Positions 16,600-24,197 of a stretch of 64,000 bases of DNA are shown here, one piece after another. Source of the stretch: Pseudomonas helmanticensis (GTDB lineage: Bacteria > Pseudomonadota > Gammaproteobacteria > Pseudomonadales > Pseudomonadaceae); the NCBI RefSeq assembly GCF_900182985.1, contig NZ_FXUY01000001.1:124001-188000 (forward strand). The letters run 5' to 3'. The position numbers and the translations under genes are program-made. The notes beneath the pieces are model-generated. The model saw only the letters and a program-made list of their open reading frames with translations. It did no database searches and was not told the origin of the DNA. The stretch's first letter is position 1, and the number at the start of each line of letters is the position of its first letter.

Positions 16600-16615
16600 C
16601 TGTATATGCATACAG
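16600..16615 (-). promoter_or_regulatory. LexA (SOS) box before the Cys4-motif gene
   Basis: CTGTATATGCATACAG is a near-perfect LexA operator, 25 bases upstream of the ATG at 16575 on the minus strand. On the plus side it is followed by AAAGGAG, but no convincing gene starts there. Confidence 0.85.
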
Positions 16616-16769
16616 TAAAGGAGCTAGTGCTACCTGGCGACAGGCAGGCGACGAGTTGCTTTGTCGGGGCTGTTTCGGTGCGGAATTCGAGACTTCCAAA
16701 AGCGTCATTGATCTTCGTACGCCCTACGATGACCAGGCTTCCGTGTACCGAACTCTCCATGAGGGCTCA

Positions 16770-16967
16770 CATCCATATGACTCAGACCTCGCCATGGCCG
16801 AAGCGCTGACATACATTCTGCATAACCAACATGCCCTAGGCGCGGCCATAGAAGAGGTCAGCAAATGGGGCAGGGGACAATGCCGTTCATGCGACAACGG
16901 CGATGGAACTCTTGGCCAAATTGCAGCGGTCCTCACAGAGGCGATCAGGAAACGACGTAGGCTGTAA
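16770..16967 (+). pseudogene. Decayed copy of the small helical protein at 17662
   Basis: The segment HPYDSDLAMAEALTYILH to ALGAAIEEVSKW aligns residue by residue with the intact gene at 17662. The start ATG of that gene is here CAT. After KW the frame slips (a TTAMELLAK block matching the paralog is in another frame) and returns for AAVLTEAIRKRRRL before the stop. Start loss plus compensating indels make this a probable pseudogene. Use of a non-ATG start farther upstream cannot be excluded. Confidence 0.65.
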
Positions 16968-17132
16968 ATTCTTCTCTGATTTTCACGCCACGACCCGCTG
17001 GTCTCATAATCGATGATGACTGTGACCCTATCAAAGCGGCGAAGGTGATCTGCTGCGAATAGATCGTCGGACAATTTCTTTGAATTTTTTTCTGCAGCGG
17101 AAATCACTTGAACATGAGGAATAGGAGGGCTC

Positions 17133-17390
17133 ATGAAGCAAGTGGATTTGTATGTGATCGATTACCGGTTGCACGGTAAACCGAAGAGCTTTGTCATCAG
17201 GACTAAGCTGATGAACAATGTAGAAGCTTGGCAATGGGCGAGCTGTGACGCTGGCCTTACACCCATCCCAAAGCCTGGTCGCCCTCCCTTAAAGCGGTTC
17301 TCAAAACCTATGGCCGAACGTTTTGGAGTGACAGATGTGCAATGGAGAGAATCGGCGTCGCTCGCCTGGGAGGAGGAACAAGCTACATGA
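17133..17390 (+). CDS. Small conserved Pseudomonas protein (DUF6555-like)
   Basis: This 85-residue protein has a strong GGAGG ribosome binding site. It begins MKQVDLYVIDYRLHGK, continues with SFVIRTKLMNNVEAWQWASCDAG and holds RPMAERFG-like text near the end (KPMAERFGVTDVQW). The pattern matches from memory a Pseudomonas-specific family of unknown function. No catalytic motif is seen. It lies just inside the proposed attachment scar at 17427. Confidence 0.65.
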   Translation: MKQVDLYVIDYRLHGKPKSFVIRTKLMNNVEAWQWASCDAGLTPIPKPGRPPLKRFSKPMAERFGVTDVQWRESASLAWEEEQAT

Positions 17391-17426
17391 ATAACGAGGG
17401 GGGGCCGTCGTAAAGGCGTTTTCCGT

Positions 17427-17459
17427 GCAGGTGAATTCGAATCTCTCCTTCACCGCCAC
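17427..17459 (+). other. Orphan tRNA-Ser 3'-end fragment, probable attachment site
   Basis: The run from 17435 (TTCGAAT) to 17459 (TTCACCGCCA) is the T-loop and acceptor 3' end of a serine tRNA with encoded CCA. No anticodon or D arm is upstream, and the 5' side of the T stem is mismatched. Such 3' tRNA pieces are left at one end of elements integrated by tyrosine recombinases. It likely marks the right end of the prophage or the left end of the island. Confidence 0.65.
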
Positions 17460-17471
17460 ATTCAGTAAACG

Positions 17472-17515
17472 CAAACCCCTGATTTTCCTAGAGAAAGTCG
17501 GGGGTTTGTGGTTTT
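17472..17515 (+). terminator. Strong hairpin terminator beside the attachment scar
   Basis: The arms AAACCCCTGATTTTC and GAAAGTCGGGGGTTT pair around CTAGA and are followed by GTGGTTTTT. It would block transcription across the element boundary. Confidence 0.65.
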
Positions 17516-17536
17516 TGACGTCCGAAAAAAGGCCAT

Positions 17537-17556
17537 ATGGGACTGAGATGGGACTG
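17537..17556 (+). repeat. Direct repeat ATGGGACTG x2, 11-bp period
   Basis: ATGGGACTG occurs at 17537-17545 and 17548-17556. The one-helix-turn spacing and closeness to the tRNA fragment suggest arm-type sites of a tyrosine integrase. The function is inferred. Confidence 0.5.
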
Positions 17557-17661
17557 GTGCATTGTTTTGGTGCAGAAATGGCGCCTGCCGAATGTGTGGC
17601 TGAGTTTCGCCGGTGATGCCATGAGCTAAGCTTTGCGAACCCAACTCAAAGGATGAATTCC

Positions 17662-17880
17662 ATGCCATATGATTCTGACTCCAACATTGCCACGGCTGAT
17701 GCTCTGACTTTGATTCTGCAGAACCAGCATGCCTTGGGGGCGGCGATAGAAGAGGTCACCAAATGGTTTTCAGAGAATGGCGTGGAGAATGTGGCTGCTA
17801 ACGCGGTTACGGCTATGGAAACCTTGGACGCAAACGCGAAAGCGCTTACAGCTGCGATTATGCGACTAAGGCGGTTATAG
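17662..17880 (+). CDS. Small helical Pseudomonas protein, unknown (paralog 1)
   Basis: This 72-residue protein is preferred with ATG at 17662, spaced 9 bases from AAAGGA; the ATG at 17653 is too close to it. Two helices are evident: ILQNQHALGAAIEEVTKWF and NAVTAMETLDANAKALT. A decayed relative is at 16770 and a distant relative at 23592 on the other strand shares the QNQ-x-GLEAA core. The family resembles small cytoplasmic helical bundles common in Pseudomonas accessory regions. The function is unknown. Confidence 0.7.
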   Translation: MPYDSDSNIATADALTLILQNQHALGAAIEEVTKWFSENGVENVAANAVTAMETLDANAKALTAAIMRLRRL

Positions 17881-17957
17881 GAGTTTGGTTGACCTTCCAG
17901 CAAATGTGAGCGACAGAAGTTACATGCAGAGTTTGCAAGCCTAGGTCAAGGAGTTTT

Positions 17958-19067
17958 ATGAAAGCACCTGGAAGAAATGAACCATGTTGGTGCAATTCAG
18001 GAAAGAAGTATAAGCACTGCCACCGAGATATTGAAAGTAAACCTCCTGTAGAGTTTCATGCTGTAATCCAAGCTCTCAAATCCTTCGAAAAAAGTATGAA
18101 GAAGTGCAGCGTCCCGATATCACTGTTGCACGAATGTTCCAGTAAGATAATTAATGCACATACTGTTTCGAAGAGTTCGTCCTTAAAGGCGATATCTAAA
18201 GATGGGCATGTGCTAGAAACATCCGTGGATTCTAAGACTAGTGCCGCCTCTAAAATAGTAATTAAAGAAATTGGGATTAATAAAGCTTCGGTGTTTTCCG
18301 GGTTTTGTTCCGTTCATGACAAAAATTTATTTGCGCCAATTGAGGATGGACCGTTTAGAGTTATACCGCTGCATTGCTTTTTAGTAACATATCGTGGAAT
18401 TTCAAAAGAGTTTTTCAGTAAGAACTATGCTTCAAAAGTGTTTGAGTTGATGAAAACCCTCGATAGAGGAAAAAGCTTACATCACCAGATAGCTATTCAA
18501 GCCGAGGCTGGCCGGCTTGGTACTAATAACGATCTAACTACAAACGATCTAAAGTACATAAAATCAAAGCTCGATGACATGTTGATTTCAAATGATTATT
18601 CGGGTCTGAATTATGCTGTATTTACGCTTGATTCTCCTCCTCCAATTATGGGGAGTGCTATCGTTGGGCCGACGTTCGATTTTAACGGAAATGAAGCTCA
18701 AAAAATTTCGAGTTCTCCAAGTCAAATTCCAGATTATATGGCTATCAATTCTTTTTCTAGTGAGGGTGACGGATATGTAGTTTTGTCTTGGTTGTCAGAA
18801 CACTCTAAAACCTGCAATAAATTAATGGCGCAGTTTTTGGAGAAAAAGTTGACGGCGGATAGTCTTGCGGTTTTTATGATACTTCTGATTGAAAACTTTT
18901 ATATCTCTCCGAGTTGGTGGCGCTCGCTTGATGACGAAACGCAAAGCCTAATAATAAGCCTTTATGCGCAAGGGGTTGAGGATGATACGTACGGCGACTC
19001 GATAGAAAATCGTCGCCCCCTAAATTTCCCTTCTATTAAAAATATTCTAATGTCGCCAATGATCTAG
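17958..19067 (+). CDS. Unknown protein with N-terminal SEC-C zinc motif
   Basis: This 369-residue protein starts 6 bases after AAGGAG. Residues 4-22 are a SEC-C motif (PGRNEPCWCNSGKKYKHCH), as in SecA C-termini, which binds zinc. A second Cys/His-rich region follows: HECSSKIINAHTVSKS near residue 58 and FSGFCSVHDKNLF near 113, a spacing reminiscent of an HNH-like or zinc-bound fold. The remaining ~230 residues match nothing I recognise. The gene is clearly AT-richer than the core, which suggests recent transfer. A nuclease or defence role is conjecture. Confidence 0.75.
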   Translation: MKAPGRNEPCWCNSGKKYKHCHRDIESKPPVEFHAVIQALKSFEKSMKKCSVPISLLHECSSKIINAHTVSKSSSLKAISKDGHVLETSVDSKTSAASKIVIKEIGINKASVFSGFCSVHDKNLFAPIEDGPFRVIPLHCFLVTYRGISKEFFSKNYASKVFELMKTLDRGKSLHHQIAIQAEAGRLGTNNDLTTNDLKYIKSKLDDMLISNDYSGLNYAVFTLDSPPPIMGSAIVGPTFDFNGNEAQKISSSPSQIPDYMAINSFSSEGDGYVVLSWLSEHSKTCNKLMAQFLEKKLTADSLAVFMILLIENFYISPSWWRSLDDETQSLIISLYAQGVEDDTYGDSIENRRPLNFPSIKNILMSPMI

Positions 19068-19182
19068 GCCGCGTCTGTCAAAAGATGCATGTCTGCCGCA
19101 GAGCCCAACGAATTTTTTATTCAAATTTCTCAGCACATTGAGAATGCTTAGGTGTTTCCATAATTCCAGCCTATGTTCAATC

Positions 19183-19220
19183 GGCCCCCACACCTCGCCC
19201 AGGTGTGGGGGCCTTTTTTT
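19183..19220. terminator. Strong Rho-independent terminator
   Basis: A 13-bp perfect stem (GGCCCCCACACCT / AGGTGTGGGGGCC) with loop CGCCC and seven T. It separates the SEC-C gene from the next cluster. Confidence 0.85.
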
Positions 19221-19317
19221 CGCCGCGTGGCAACCAGGCCCCAGGGGGCTGGTCTACCATTACCTGACCTCTTGGTTTTCCCATCGACGCCTACTGACTC
19301 GCTTAGGAACTCGACTC

Positions 19318-19653
19318 ATGTCTCACGTCTTTGAAGGCTTGGCCACCGTTGCCGTGATTGCCCGCTACGAAGGGCGTCCGCCCGCCGAGTTAACGACGCT
19401 CGAGTGCCCGGTGCGCTTGAGCAAAATTGCCCCCGATCGCACCCGTGTCGAACTGGCGCATTTTCTGGAAGGCCCCAAGGACGCCAACATGCTGCGGGTG
19501 ATCCTGCCTGACGGGCTGATGGTGCAGGGGCTGATCGTTGGTGGCAGCAACCAACCGCTGGGCGGCTGGCTGCTAATCGATGTGGAATCGGGCGAGTTGG
19601 GGTTTGCGCCGCCGGTGAACGGCGCTGAGTCGAACGAGGGGCAGCATGGATAA
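19318..19653 (+). CDS. Unknown small protein, first of a three-gene cluster
   Basis: This 111-residue protein starts at ATG 19318 with AGGA 8 bases upstream; the longer open frame upstream crosses the terminator. It is beta-rich (LECPVRLSKIAPDRTRVELAH, then VILPDGLMVQGLIVGG). No family is recognised. Its end overlaps the next gene by 8 bases, and the third gene overlaps the second by 4, so the three form one translational unit. GC content is back to core level. Confidence 0.65.
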   Translation: MSHVFEGLATVAVIARYEGRPPAELTTLECPVRLSKIAPDRTRVELAHFLEGPKDANMLRVILPDGLMVQGLIVGGSNQPLGGWLLIDVESGELGFAPPVNGAESNEGQHG

Positions 19654-19885
19654 GGCACTGTCCGCATTGAACCTGCCGAACGCGGTGGAGGTGCAAACCC
19701 TGAAACTGCTGCACCAAATCGAGCTGGCGCACACGGCGGACGATCTGTTTCGCGCCAGTGATCGCGCCGAAGGTTTTGTCTTGGGCTTGGAGACGGTCAA
19801 GGTACTGAACGCGGCCAGTATCGAAGGTTTGTACAAGACCTTCGAGGCGGCCGCCACGGCGCGGCGCCTGGAGCACGCACAGTGA
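19646..19885 (+). CDS. Unknown small helical protein, second of the cluster
   Basis: This 79-residue protein has a leading helix (VEVQTLKLLHQIELAHTADDL) and the motif RAEGFVLGLETVKVLNAASIEGLY. The same motif (KAEGFVLGLESAKAIKSQIAESLY) is in the gene at 43864, so the two are paralogs about 24 kb apart. Family and function are unknown. It overlaps both neighbours. Confidence 0.65.
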   Translation: MDKALSALNLPNAVEVQTLKLLHQIELAHTADDLFRASDRAEGFVLGLETVKVLNAASIEGLYKTFEAAATARRLEHAQ

Positions 19886-20130
19886 TCGGCGAAGGCATTC
19901 ACGAAGAAGTGTTGCGCGCCCTGGTCGAACAACACGCGGTGCGCGAATGCCTGGTGGCCAGGATCGACGGTGGCCCCGACTGGGGCCTATCGATACGCCT
20001 CGGCGGCAGCGGCGCACGCTGGGTGCCGGTGCGCTCGCGACGTGAGTCACTGCGCACCTGGGCCAGCTTGACCGCCGTGGGACGTTTTGCCGACAGCGTG
20101 GGCCTCAGTGGATTCAAGGTGGAGTTGTAA
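19882..20130 (+). CDS. Unknown small protein, third of the cluster
   Basis: This 82-residue protein probably starts at a GTG whose TG overlaps the TGA of the previous gene. The core ECLVARIDGGPDWGLSIRLGG is followed by ARWVPVRSRRESLRTWASL, a basic segment that could bind nucleic acid. No known family is recognised with confidence. It ends the compact cluster. Confidence 0.6.
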   Translation: MIGEGIHEEVLRALVEQHAVRECLVARIDGGPDWGLSIRLGGSGARWVPVRSRRESLRTWASLTAVGRFADSVGLSGFKVEL

Positions 20131-20253
20131 AGGATTTCAGCGTCAGCCGAAACATCATAAGCGAGTGGCTGCTTTCGGCCAAAAGCGGACGCTCATTCCC
20201 ATTTGAGTGTCTACACACTCATTGGCGTGCTGCAACTCCCCGACAAGCGATAT

Positions 20254-21687
20254 CTAGGGACGAGTGCCGAGCATATCGTAGCCCACCAGTACCTCAGGAT
20301 TAAACGTATCAAACTGCCAGCGAGGCAGTTGAGACTGCGGACCCTTGAAATTAAGCAGCAGCGCACCAAGCTCTCGCTTATCCGCAACTCCTATTAGGGG
20401 TTTGACAGAATCAAAATATTTCTGCGACATCGATCGTGCGAATATTTCGAAAGGACCATACGACCTGCTTGCATACAACAGTGTATTAGGGAACCAACGC
20501 TCACCATCTTGAGTCCCCCTCAAGAAAAGCACCAGGTCAGCCTGCATAAGCTGATTGAAGTCCAGGCCCGATGACTGTGAACGGTCCTTCAGCAGGTCTG
20601 CTGCCAGTGATAGTCGGCCGAGACTTAAACGTTGGCTACGATAATCGAGCGTCCGGACGTACTCGTAAAACGCCTGATATCCAAACGCCCCTGTTTGCCC
20701 ATTCCTACTTCTTTCATGAATATAGTAAGGCGTAGACAGCAACATTTGTATCGAATCAAATCTTTCGTACTTCAAGAAAACTGCAACGACATATAAAAAT
20801 ATTTCATTAATTAAAAATTTAAAATTATCGAAGTCACCTTCTCTGTACTGGGTGATATGTGCAGGTCTATCAACATACGGCAACAATGACTCCAAGAATC
20901 GATGAATTTTTTGATCCATATTTGGCAGCGCATTGTATTGTGCAATCGCAACAATCAAGGAAACTATTTCATTACGATAAGGAATGAAGGCTTCAATGTT
21001 TTCAACAAGCTGGTCATCGAACTCTTTTTCGTTTTCTTTCTGAATCCTAATCTTTTCAAATCCTTCCGAGACCGCGCGAAAGTATTCGTCAACAGCGCCG
21101 GCTGCAAACGGCTTGCCTTGCTTTACCGCATCCAATGCTCGCCGATAAGCGGCACTCGCTCCCAAGTTGATAGCGGTTGACTCTGACAAAAACGCTGGAA
21201 GCGCGCCGATTTCTGGTTTGACATGTAGCGGTTTATCAAAGATCCATCTAAGCAGCATTTCAAAGTTTTTTGCGTAGTCTTCAGCTTCGCTTAGGTCTAT
21301 ATATTTACGCTTTCCATAGAACGTTGGCAAACAAGCTTTACCGTCCTCTTTTTCAGCAATCACGGCTACAAACTTATCTTGCTTCGCCGTCTCATACACT
21401 TTTGCTGATATGATCTGAGTCTCTGTGCCCACCCCTCCTGCACGTCCATCGGCTTTCTGAGCGTACATTTTATCCGAAACCATAATAACTTTTGTGACAG
21501 TCTCATCAGTCACCATTGATTCCATAAATTGGATCGAATCGTGCCCGTCTTTAAGGTCCCATTTATCGAGTATCACATCAACGCCAGACTCCCTGAGTTC
21601 AGTAGCTAATGCCATCACCCACACTTCATGATCCGGTGTAGACCAACTGTATGAGATGAATAGCTTCGGTGATTGCGCGTCACTCAT
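20254..21687 (-). CDS. TIR/SEFIR-domain protein, candidate defence effector
   Basis: This 477-residue protein starts with AAGGA 8 bases upstream. Residues ~8-150 are a TIR-like (SEFIR-type) domain: KLFISYSWSTPDHEVWV, SGVDVILDKWDLKDGHD, KVIMVSDKMYAQKA and GGVGTETQIISAKVY, where the Glu after GT is the likely NADase glutamate. Residues ~160-477 are a helical region (SESTAINLGASAAYRRALDA) with no known domain, possibly the sensor. Bacterial TIR proteins often degrade NAD+ on phage infection. The gene is AT-rich and lies in an accessory island. A short frame upstream overlaps its start. Confidence 0.8.
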   Translation of the reverse strand: MSDAQSPKLFISYSWSTPDHEVWVMALATELRESGVDVILDKWDLKDGHDSIQFMESMVTDETVTKVIMVSDKMYAQKADGRAGGVGTETQIISAKVYETAKQDKFVAVIAEKEDGKACLPTFYGKRKYIDLSEAEDYAKNFEMLLRWIFDKPLHVKPEIGALPAFLSESTAINLGASAAYRRALDAVKQGKPFAAGAVDEYFRAVSEGFEKIRIQKENEKEFDDQLVENIEAFIPYRNEIVSLIVAIAQYNALPNMDQKIHRFLESLLPYVDRPAHITQYREGDFDNFKFLINEIFLYVVAVFLKYERFDSIQMLLSTPYYIHERSRNGQTGAFGYQAFYEYVRTLDYRSQRLSLGRLSLAADLLKDRSQSSGLDFNQLMQADLVLFLRGTQDGERWFPNTLLYASRSYGPFEIFARSMSQKYFDSVKPLIGVADKRELGALLLNFKGPQSQLPRWQFDTFNPEVLVGYDMLGTRP

Positions 21688-21931
21688 GAATTAATCCTTC
21701 TTGTAGCGGTGGGTTTTCTGGCTGTACGTTATACCAGTCTCCCGAAATTATCAGATAGCCACTACGGATTGGTAGAGAATACACGTTATTTTTTACACCC
21801 CTCCAATTGCTCTTCAGAAAAGGGTACCGAGAGAGTAGATATCGACGACCAGCCCCGAGGCCGCCGTATATTTTCCACAAGGCCGAACGACTACCGCAGC
21901 GCTTTGAATCGTCAATGCTGCGTGTGACCAA
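21680..21931 (-). pseudogene. Short frame coupled to the TIR gene, probable truncated upstream partner
   Basis: An open frame without an ATG ends at 21680, overlapping the TIR start by 8 bases in the manner of operon partners. Its C-terminal half (NNVYSLPIRSGYLIISGDWY) looks protein-like, while the N-terminal part does not. It may be the surviving end of a gene that once preceded the TIR gene, or a chance frame. TTG (21931) and GTG codons are the only starts. Confidence 0.3.
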
Positions 21932-22162
21932 TCAGGTCGTCACGGGGTGGCAAGCGTGTCAGACAAACCCTGTCTGCTGTTCACTGAGAAATTACGGAAT
22001 AATCTTTAGGACAACGATGGGGTAGTTTAAGGGATAGGTTCAGATATTAGCCGCCCCCTGCGAAAGTTCTCTATGGACCGCTAGCAACTCGAGATTGAGC
22101 GACCGCTTCTGGCCGAAAGGAGTCACTCCTGTTAACCCAAGTGAATCATCGACGCTTGTGGT
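21932..22162. other. Intergenic stretch without a gene
   Basis: I see no convincing coding frame, RNA gene or hairpin terminator here. Together with the flanking attachment-like sequences it forms a ~700-base non-coding gap between the TIR and HEPN-type genes. Confidence 0.5.
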
Positions 22163-22181
22163 TTAGGGCAGAATTAGGGCA
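22163..22181 (+). repeat. Direct repeat TTAGGGCA x2, 11-bp period
   Basis: TTAGGGCA occurs at 22163-22170 and 22174-22181. The 11-base period matches that of the repeat at 17537. It lies ~90 bases before a tRNA-like 3' fragment and may be integrase arm sites. Confidence 0.45.
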
Positions 22182-22269
22182 AACGAAGGGCCGTCGTAGA
22201 CCGTCACACGCCACTGAGGAGTAGAGGAAAAGCTTTATTTACTGGTCGTGAGCGGCCTATGTCTGCATT

Positions 22270-22298
22270 GGAAGGGGTTCGAATCCCTTAGCCATTCA
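22270..22298 (+). other. tRNA-like T-arm fragment, possible attachment scar
   Basis: AGGGG-TTCGAAT-CCCTT forms a T stem-loop (one G-T pair) followed by seven bases resembling an acceptor strand, without CCA. No anticodon arm is present. It looks like the 3' piece of a tRNA copied by integration, differing from the serine fragment at 17427. The region 22299-22676 holds no gene that I can support. Confidence 0.45.
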
Positions 22299-22676
22299 TT
22301 TCTGCCGGAGCGTCTAATTTGCCCTCTGATATTTTGGGAGAGACGCTAAGGGGCCAAACGGGGCAAGCCATAAGTCATTCAACGCAGATGAACTGTCCGT
22401 AAATTGTAAAAACACCAGCAGTCCTGTTGCTCACGGGAATCGTTACTTATTTCAATTCGCTCGTCGTAGAGGACGGATTAGCTGAGATCTTTTCCATGGC
22501 TGTTTCTCAAATAGGTGTTAGCGCTTTGAGCAGTTTCATGAAAGAGCTGGCTTAAAACGGCGCTTAAAAGCGTAATTGCGCTTGTCGATTCTCATATTTG
22601 CCTGACACAATAAGGGTAATGCCGGCTTCGGTAGTCATTGAAAATTCGAATATTATTTTTGGGAATATGCCTCTCT

Positions 22677-23477
22677 ATGGAAATTTTTGCGACTTGCATC
22701 GAATGTATGCAAACGAAAGGTAAGCCACTGTTTAAGCCATTTAACGCGCCATATTTCGACGGCCGTGTTTCCATCGTAACGTGTGAATTTGGGCATGAAA
22801 TGGCCATAGTTCTTAAGGCGCAAAAATTTGAGCTGCTTCTAGAATCCGGAGCAAATGCATTAATTGCAAATTTCACTCTGGAAGCATCAGCAAGTTTTTC
22901 AGCATCGCTCGAGAGATTTTTCGAGTTTTGTATAAGAGTTATGCTGAACCACCTTAGGGTTAGTGATGAACTCTTCGATTCTATGTTTTCTGAAATGTCT
23001 CGGCAGTCAGAGCGTCAAACTGGAGCTTTCTTAGCTCTTTACGCACTTGTATTTGGGGTGTCATATAAGCCCAACAGAAAATTAACGGAGTTTAGAAATT
23101 CTGTCATTCATAAAGGCACCATTCCAGATGTTGAAAAGGCTCATTCGTTTTGTGAAAGCGTTTATAAGGAGATATTCTGTATTTCTGAGTTGTTGAGAGA
23201 GTTTTGTTCTAATGCTGTTGACGAGGTTTTGAATAATGATTTTGAATGCCGAGTTAATAAAGTTCCTGCGGGGGTAAGGGTGCATAGCGCGCAAACCAAC
23301 TCGATATTTTCAATCAGTTTTGATAAAAACAAAACTACATTTGCTGAGTCTCTTGAAAATTATAAAGAATTCAAAGCGAAGCTGGTGGAGATGTCTGATG
23401 TTTTTCAAAAGATGCTAGCGGAGTTAGGTAAGCAGGAGGGATTTACAACAATACTTGATAGTATACGTCCAAAGTAA
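22677..23477 (+). CDS. Zinc-ribbon plus HEPN-type protein, candidate RNase
   Basis: This 266-residue protein (a TTG 13 codons upstream is an alternative start) has an N-terminal metal site: CIEC at residues 6-9, then TCEFGHE about 36 residues later. The middle is helical (LERFFEFCIRVMLNHLRV). FRNSVIHKG near residue 155 is an R-N-x3-H motif, the active-site signature of HEPN ribonucleases, followed by a helix and a variable C-terminus. HEPN proteins act in toxin-antitoxin and phage defence. The gene is strongly AT-rich and alone, with weak ribosome binding signals. Confidence 0.7.
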   Translation: MEIFATCIECMQTKGKPLFKPFNAPYFDGRVSIVTCEFGHEMAIVLKAQKFELLLESGANALIANFTLEASASFSASLERFFEFCIRVMLNHLRVSDELFDSMFSEMSRQSERQTGAFLALYALVFGVSYKPNRKLTEFRNSVIHKGTIPDVEKAHSFCESVYKEIFCISELLREFCSNAVDEVLNNDFECRVNKVPAGVRVHSAQTNSIFSISFDKNKTTFAESLENYKEFKAKLVEMSDVFQKMLAELGKQEGFTTILDSIRPK

Positions 23478-23591
23478 CGGTTGCTACTTGAGGTCGGCAA
23501 AAGTTTACGATCATTCTCTAGCCGACCCTGCCATTTTGTAGGAGAGGATTGGCCGTGTTGAAAAGAGTGTTTCTACAACTGACACATCCTT

Positions 23592-23813
23592 CTACGATCT
23601 AGGCGGTTCTCTGCCCTGTAGCCTGGCCAACCCCTGCTTGATGTGGCCGGAATTCTCGCCAATTATCCATAGTGCACCACGTACGTTTTCACCTATCTCG
23701 GTCAACCCTTCCTTTTCAGCAAGAAGCGTCAGCTCCATCAAGGCGGCCTCCAGCCCAAGCTGATTCTGGTACATCCTCTTCAACACATCTGATAACGAAT
23801 ACTCGTCCGACAT
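23592..23813 (-). CDS. Small helical Pseudomonas protein, unknown (paralog 2)
   Basis: This 73-residue protein shares with the gene at 17662 the layout of two helices and the core MYQNQLGLEAALMELT (ILQNQHALGAAIEEVT there). The second helix is NVRGALWIIGENSGHIKQGL. It runs opposite to its neighbours. An AAAGGAG stretch lies 7 bases before the start on its strand. The function is unknown. Confidence 0.65.
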   Translation of the reverse strand: MSDEYSLSDVLKRMYQNQLGLEAALMELTLLAEKEGLTEIGENVRGALWIIGENSGHIKQGLARLQGREPPRS

Positions 23814-23819
23814 TGCGCC

Positions 23820-24190
23820 GACTCCTTTCGGGAAATTACAAGCATAGTAGCAATAGTGCCTTGGGCAGAAGTAATTGCAGCCTGCTTAAAAATTGCTACA
23901 CAGCGGAAAAAATTAAGCAGATGAGCCAGTCAACATGGGGTGTCGGCGGAGCTCTGCGCCCAATCCATCATCGCAACGACAGACAGCACTTGAAAAAGCA
24001 ATGCTTCCTGCAATTGGCGGCTGTTTTTGGTTCGATCACTAAACTCGTCGAGCTTGTTCTAAACGCAGAAATCTGGAGGTGTTTAAACGTAGTCTGTTTT
24101 TGCAGTCCTTGGCCTACACCTCCTTGCGCCACCCCCTACACCTAAGACAGAATCCGCCGGCTTGTGCGTCTAGCTAGCGGGTTCTATCGT
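23820..24190. other. Intergenic stretch without a supported gene
   Basis: Short frames exist but lack ribosome binding sites and protein-like composition. I see nothing definite before the structured leader at 24198. Confidence 0.4.
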
Positions 24191-24197
24191 TCCTGGG

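Noticed and set aside
16627..16809. Possible small SOS peptide on the plus strand, GTG after AAAGGAG beside the LexA box
   Set aside because: The ribosome-site match is good but the peptide looks random and runs into the decayed paralog in another frame.
20171..20205. Possible repeat GCTTTCGGCCAAAAGCGGAC
   Set aside because: A similar text occurs near 22105, but both are short and common in Pseudomonas spacers; no structure or gene relation.
22270..22298. Complete tRNA gene
   Set aside because: Only a T arm and part of an acceptor strand are present; no D or anticodon arm upstream.
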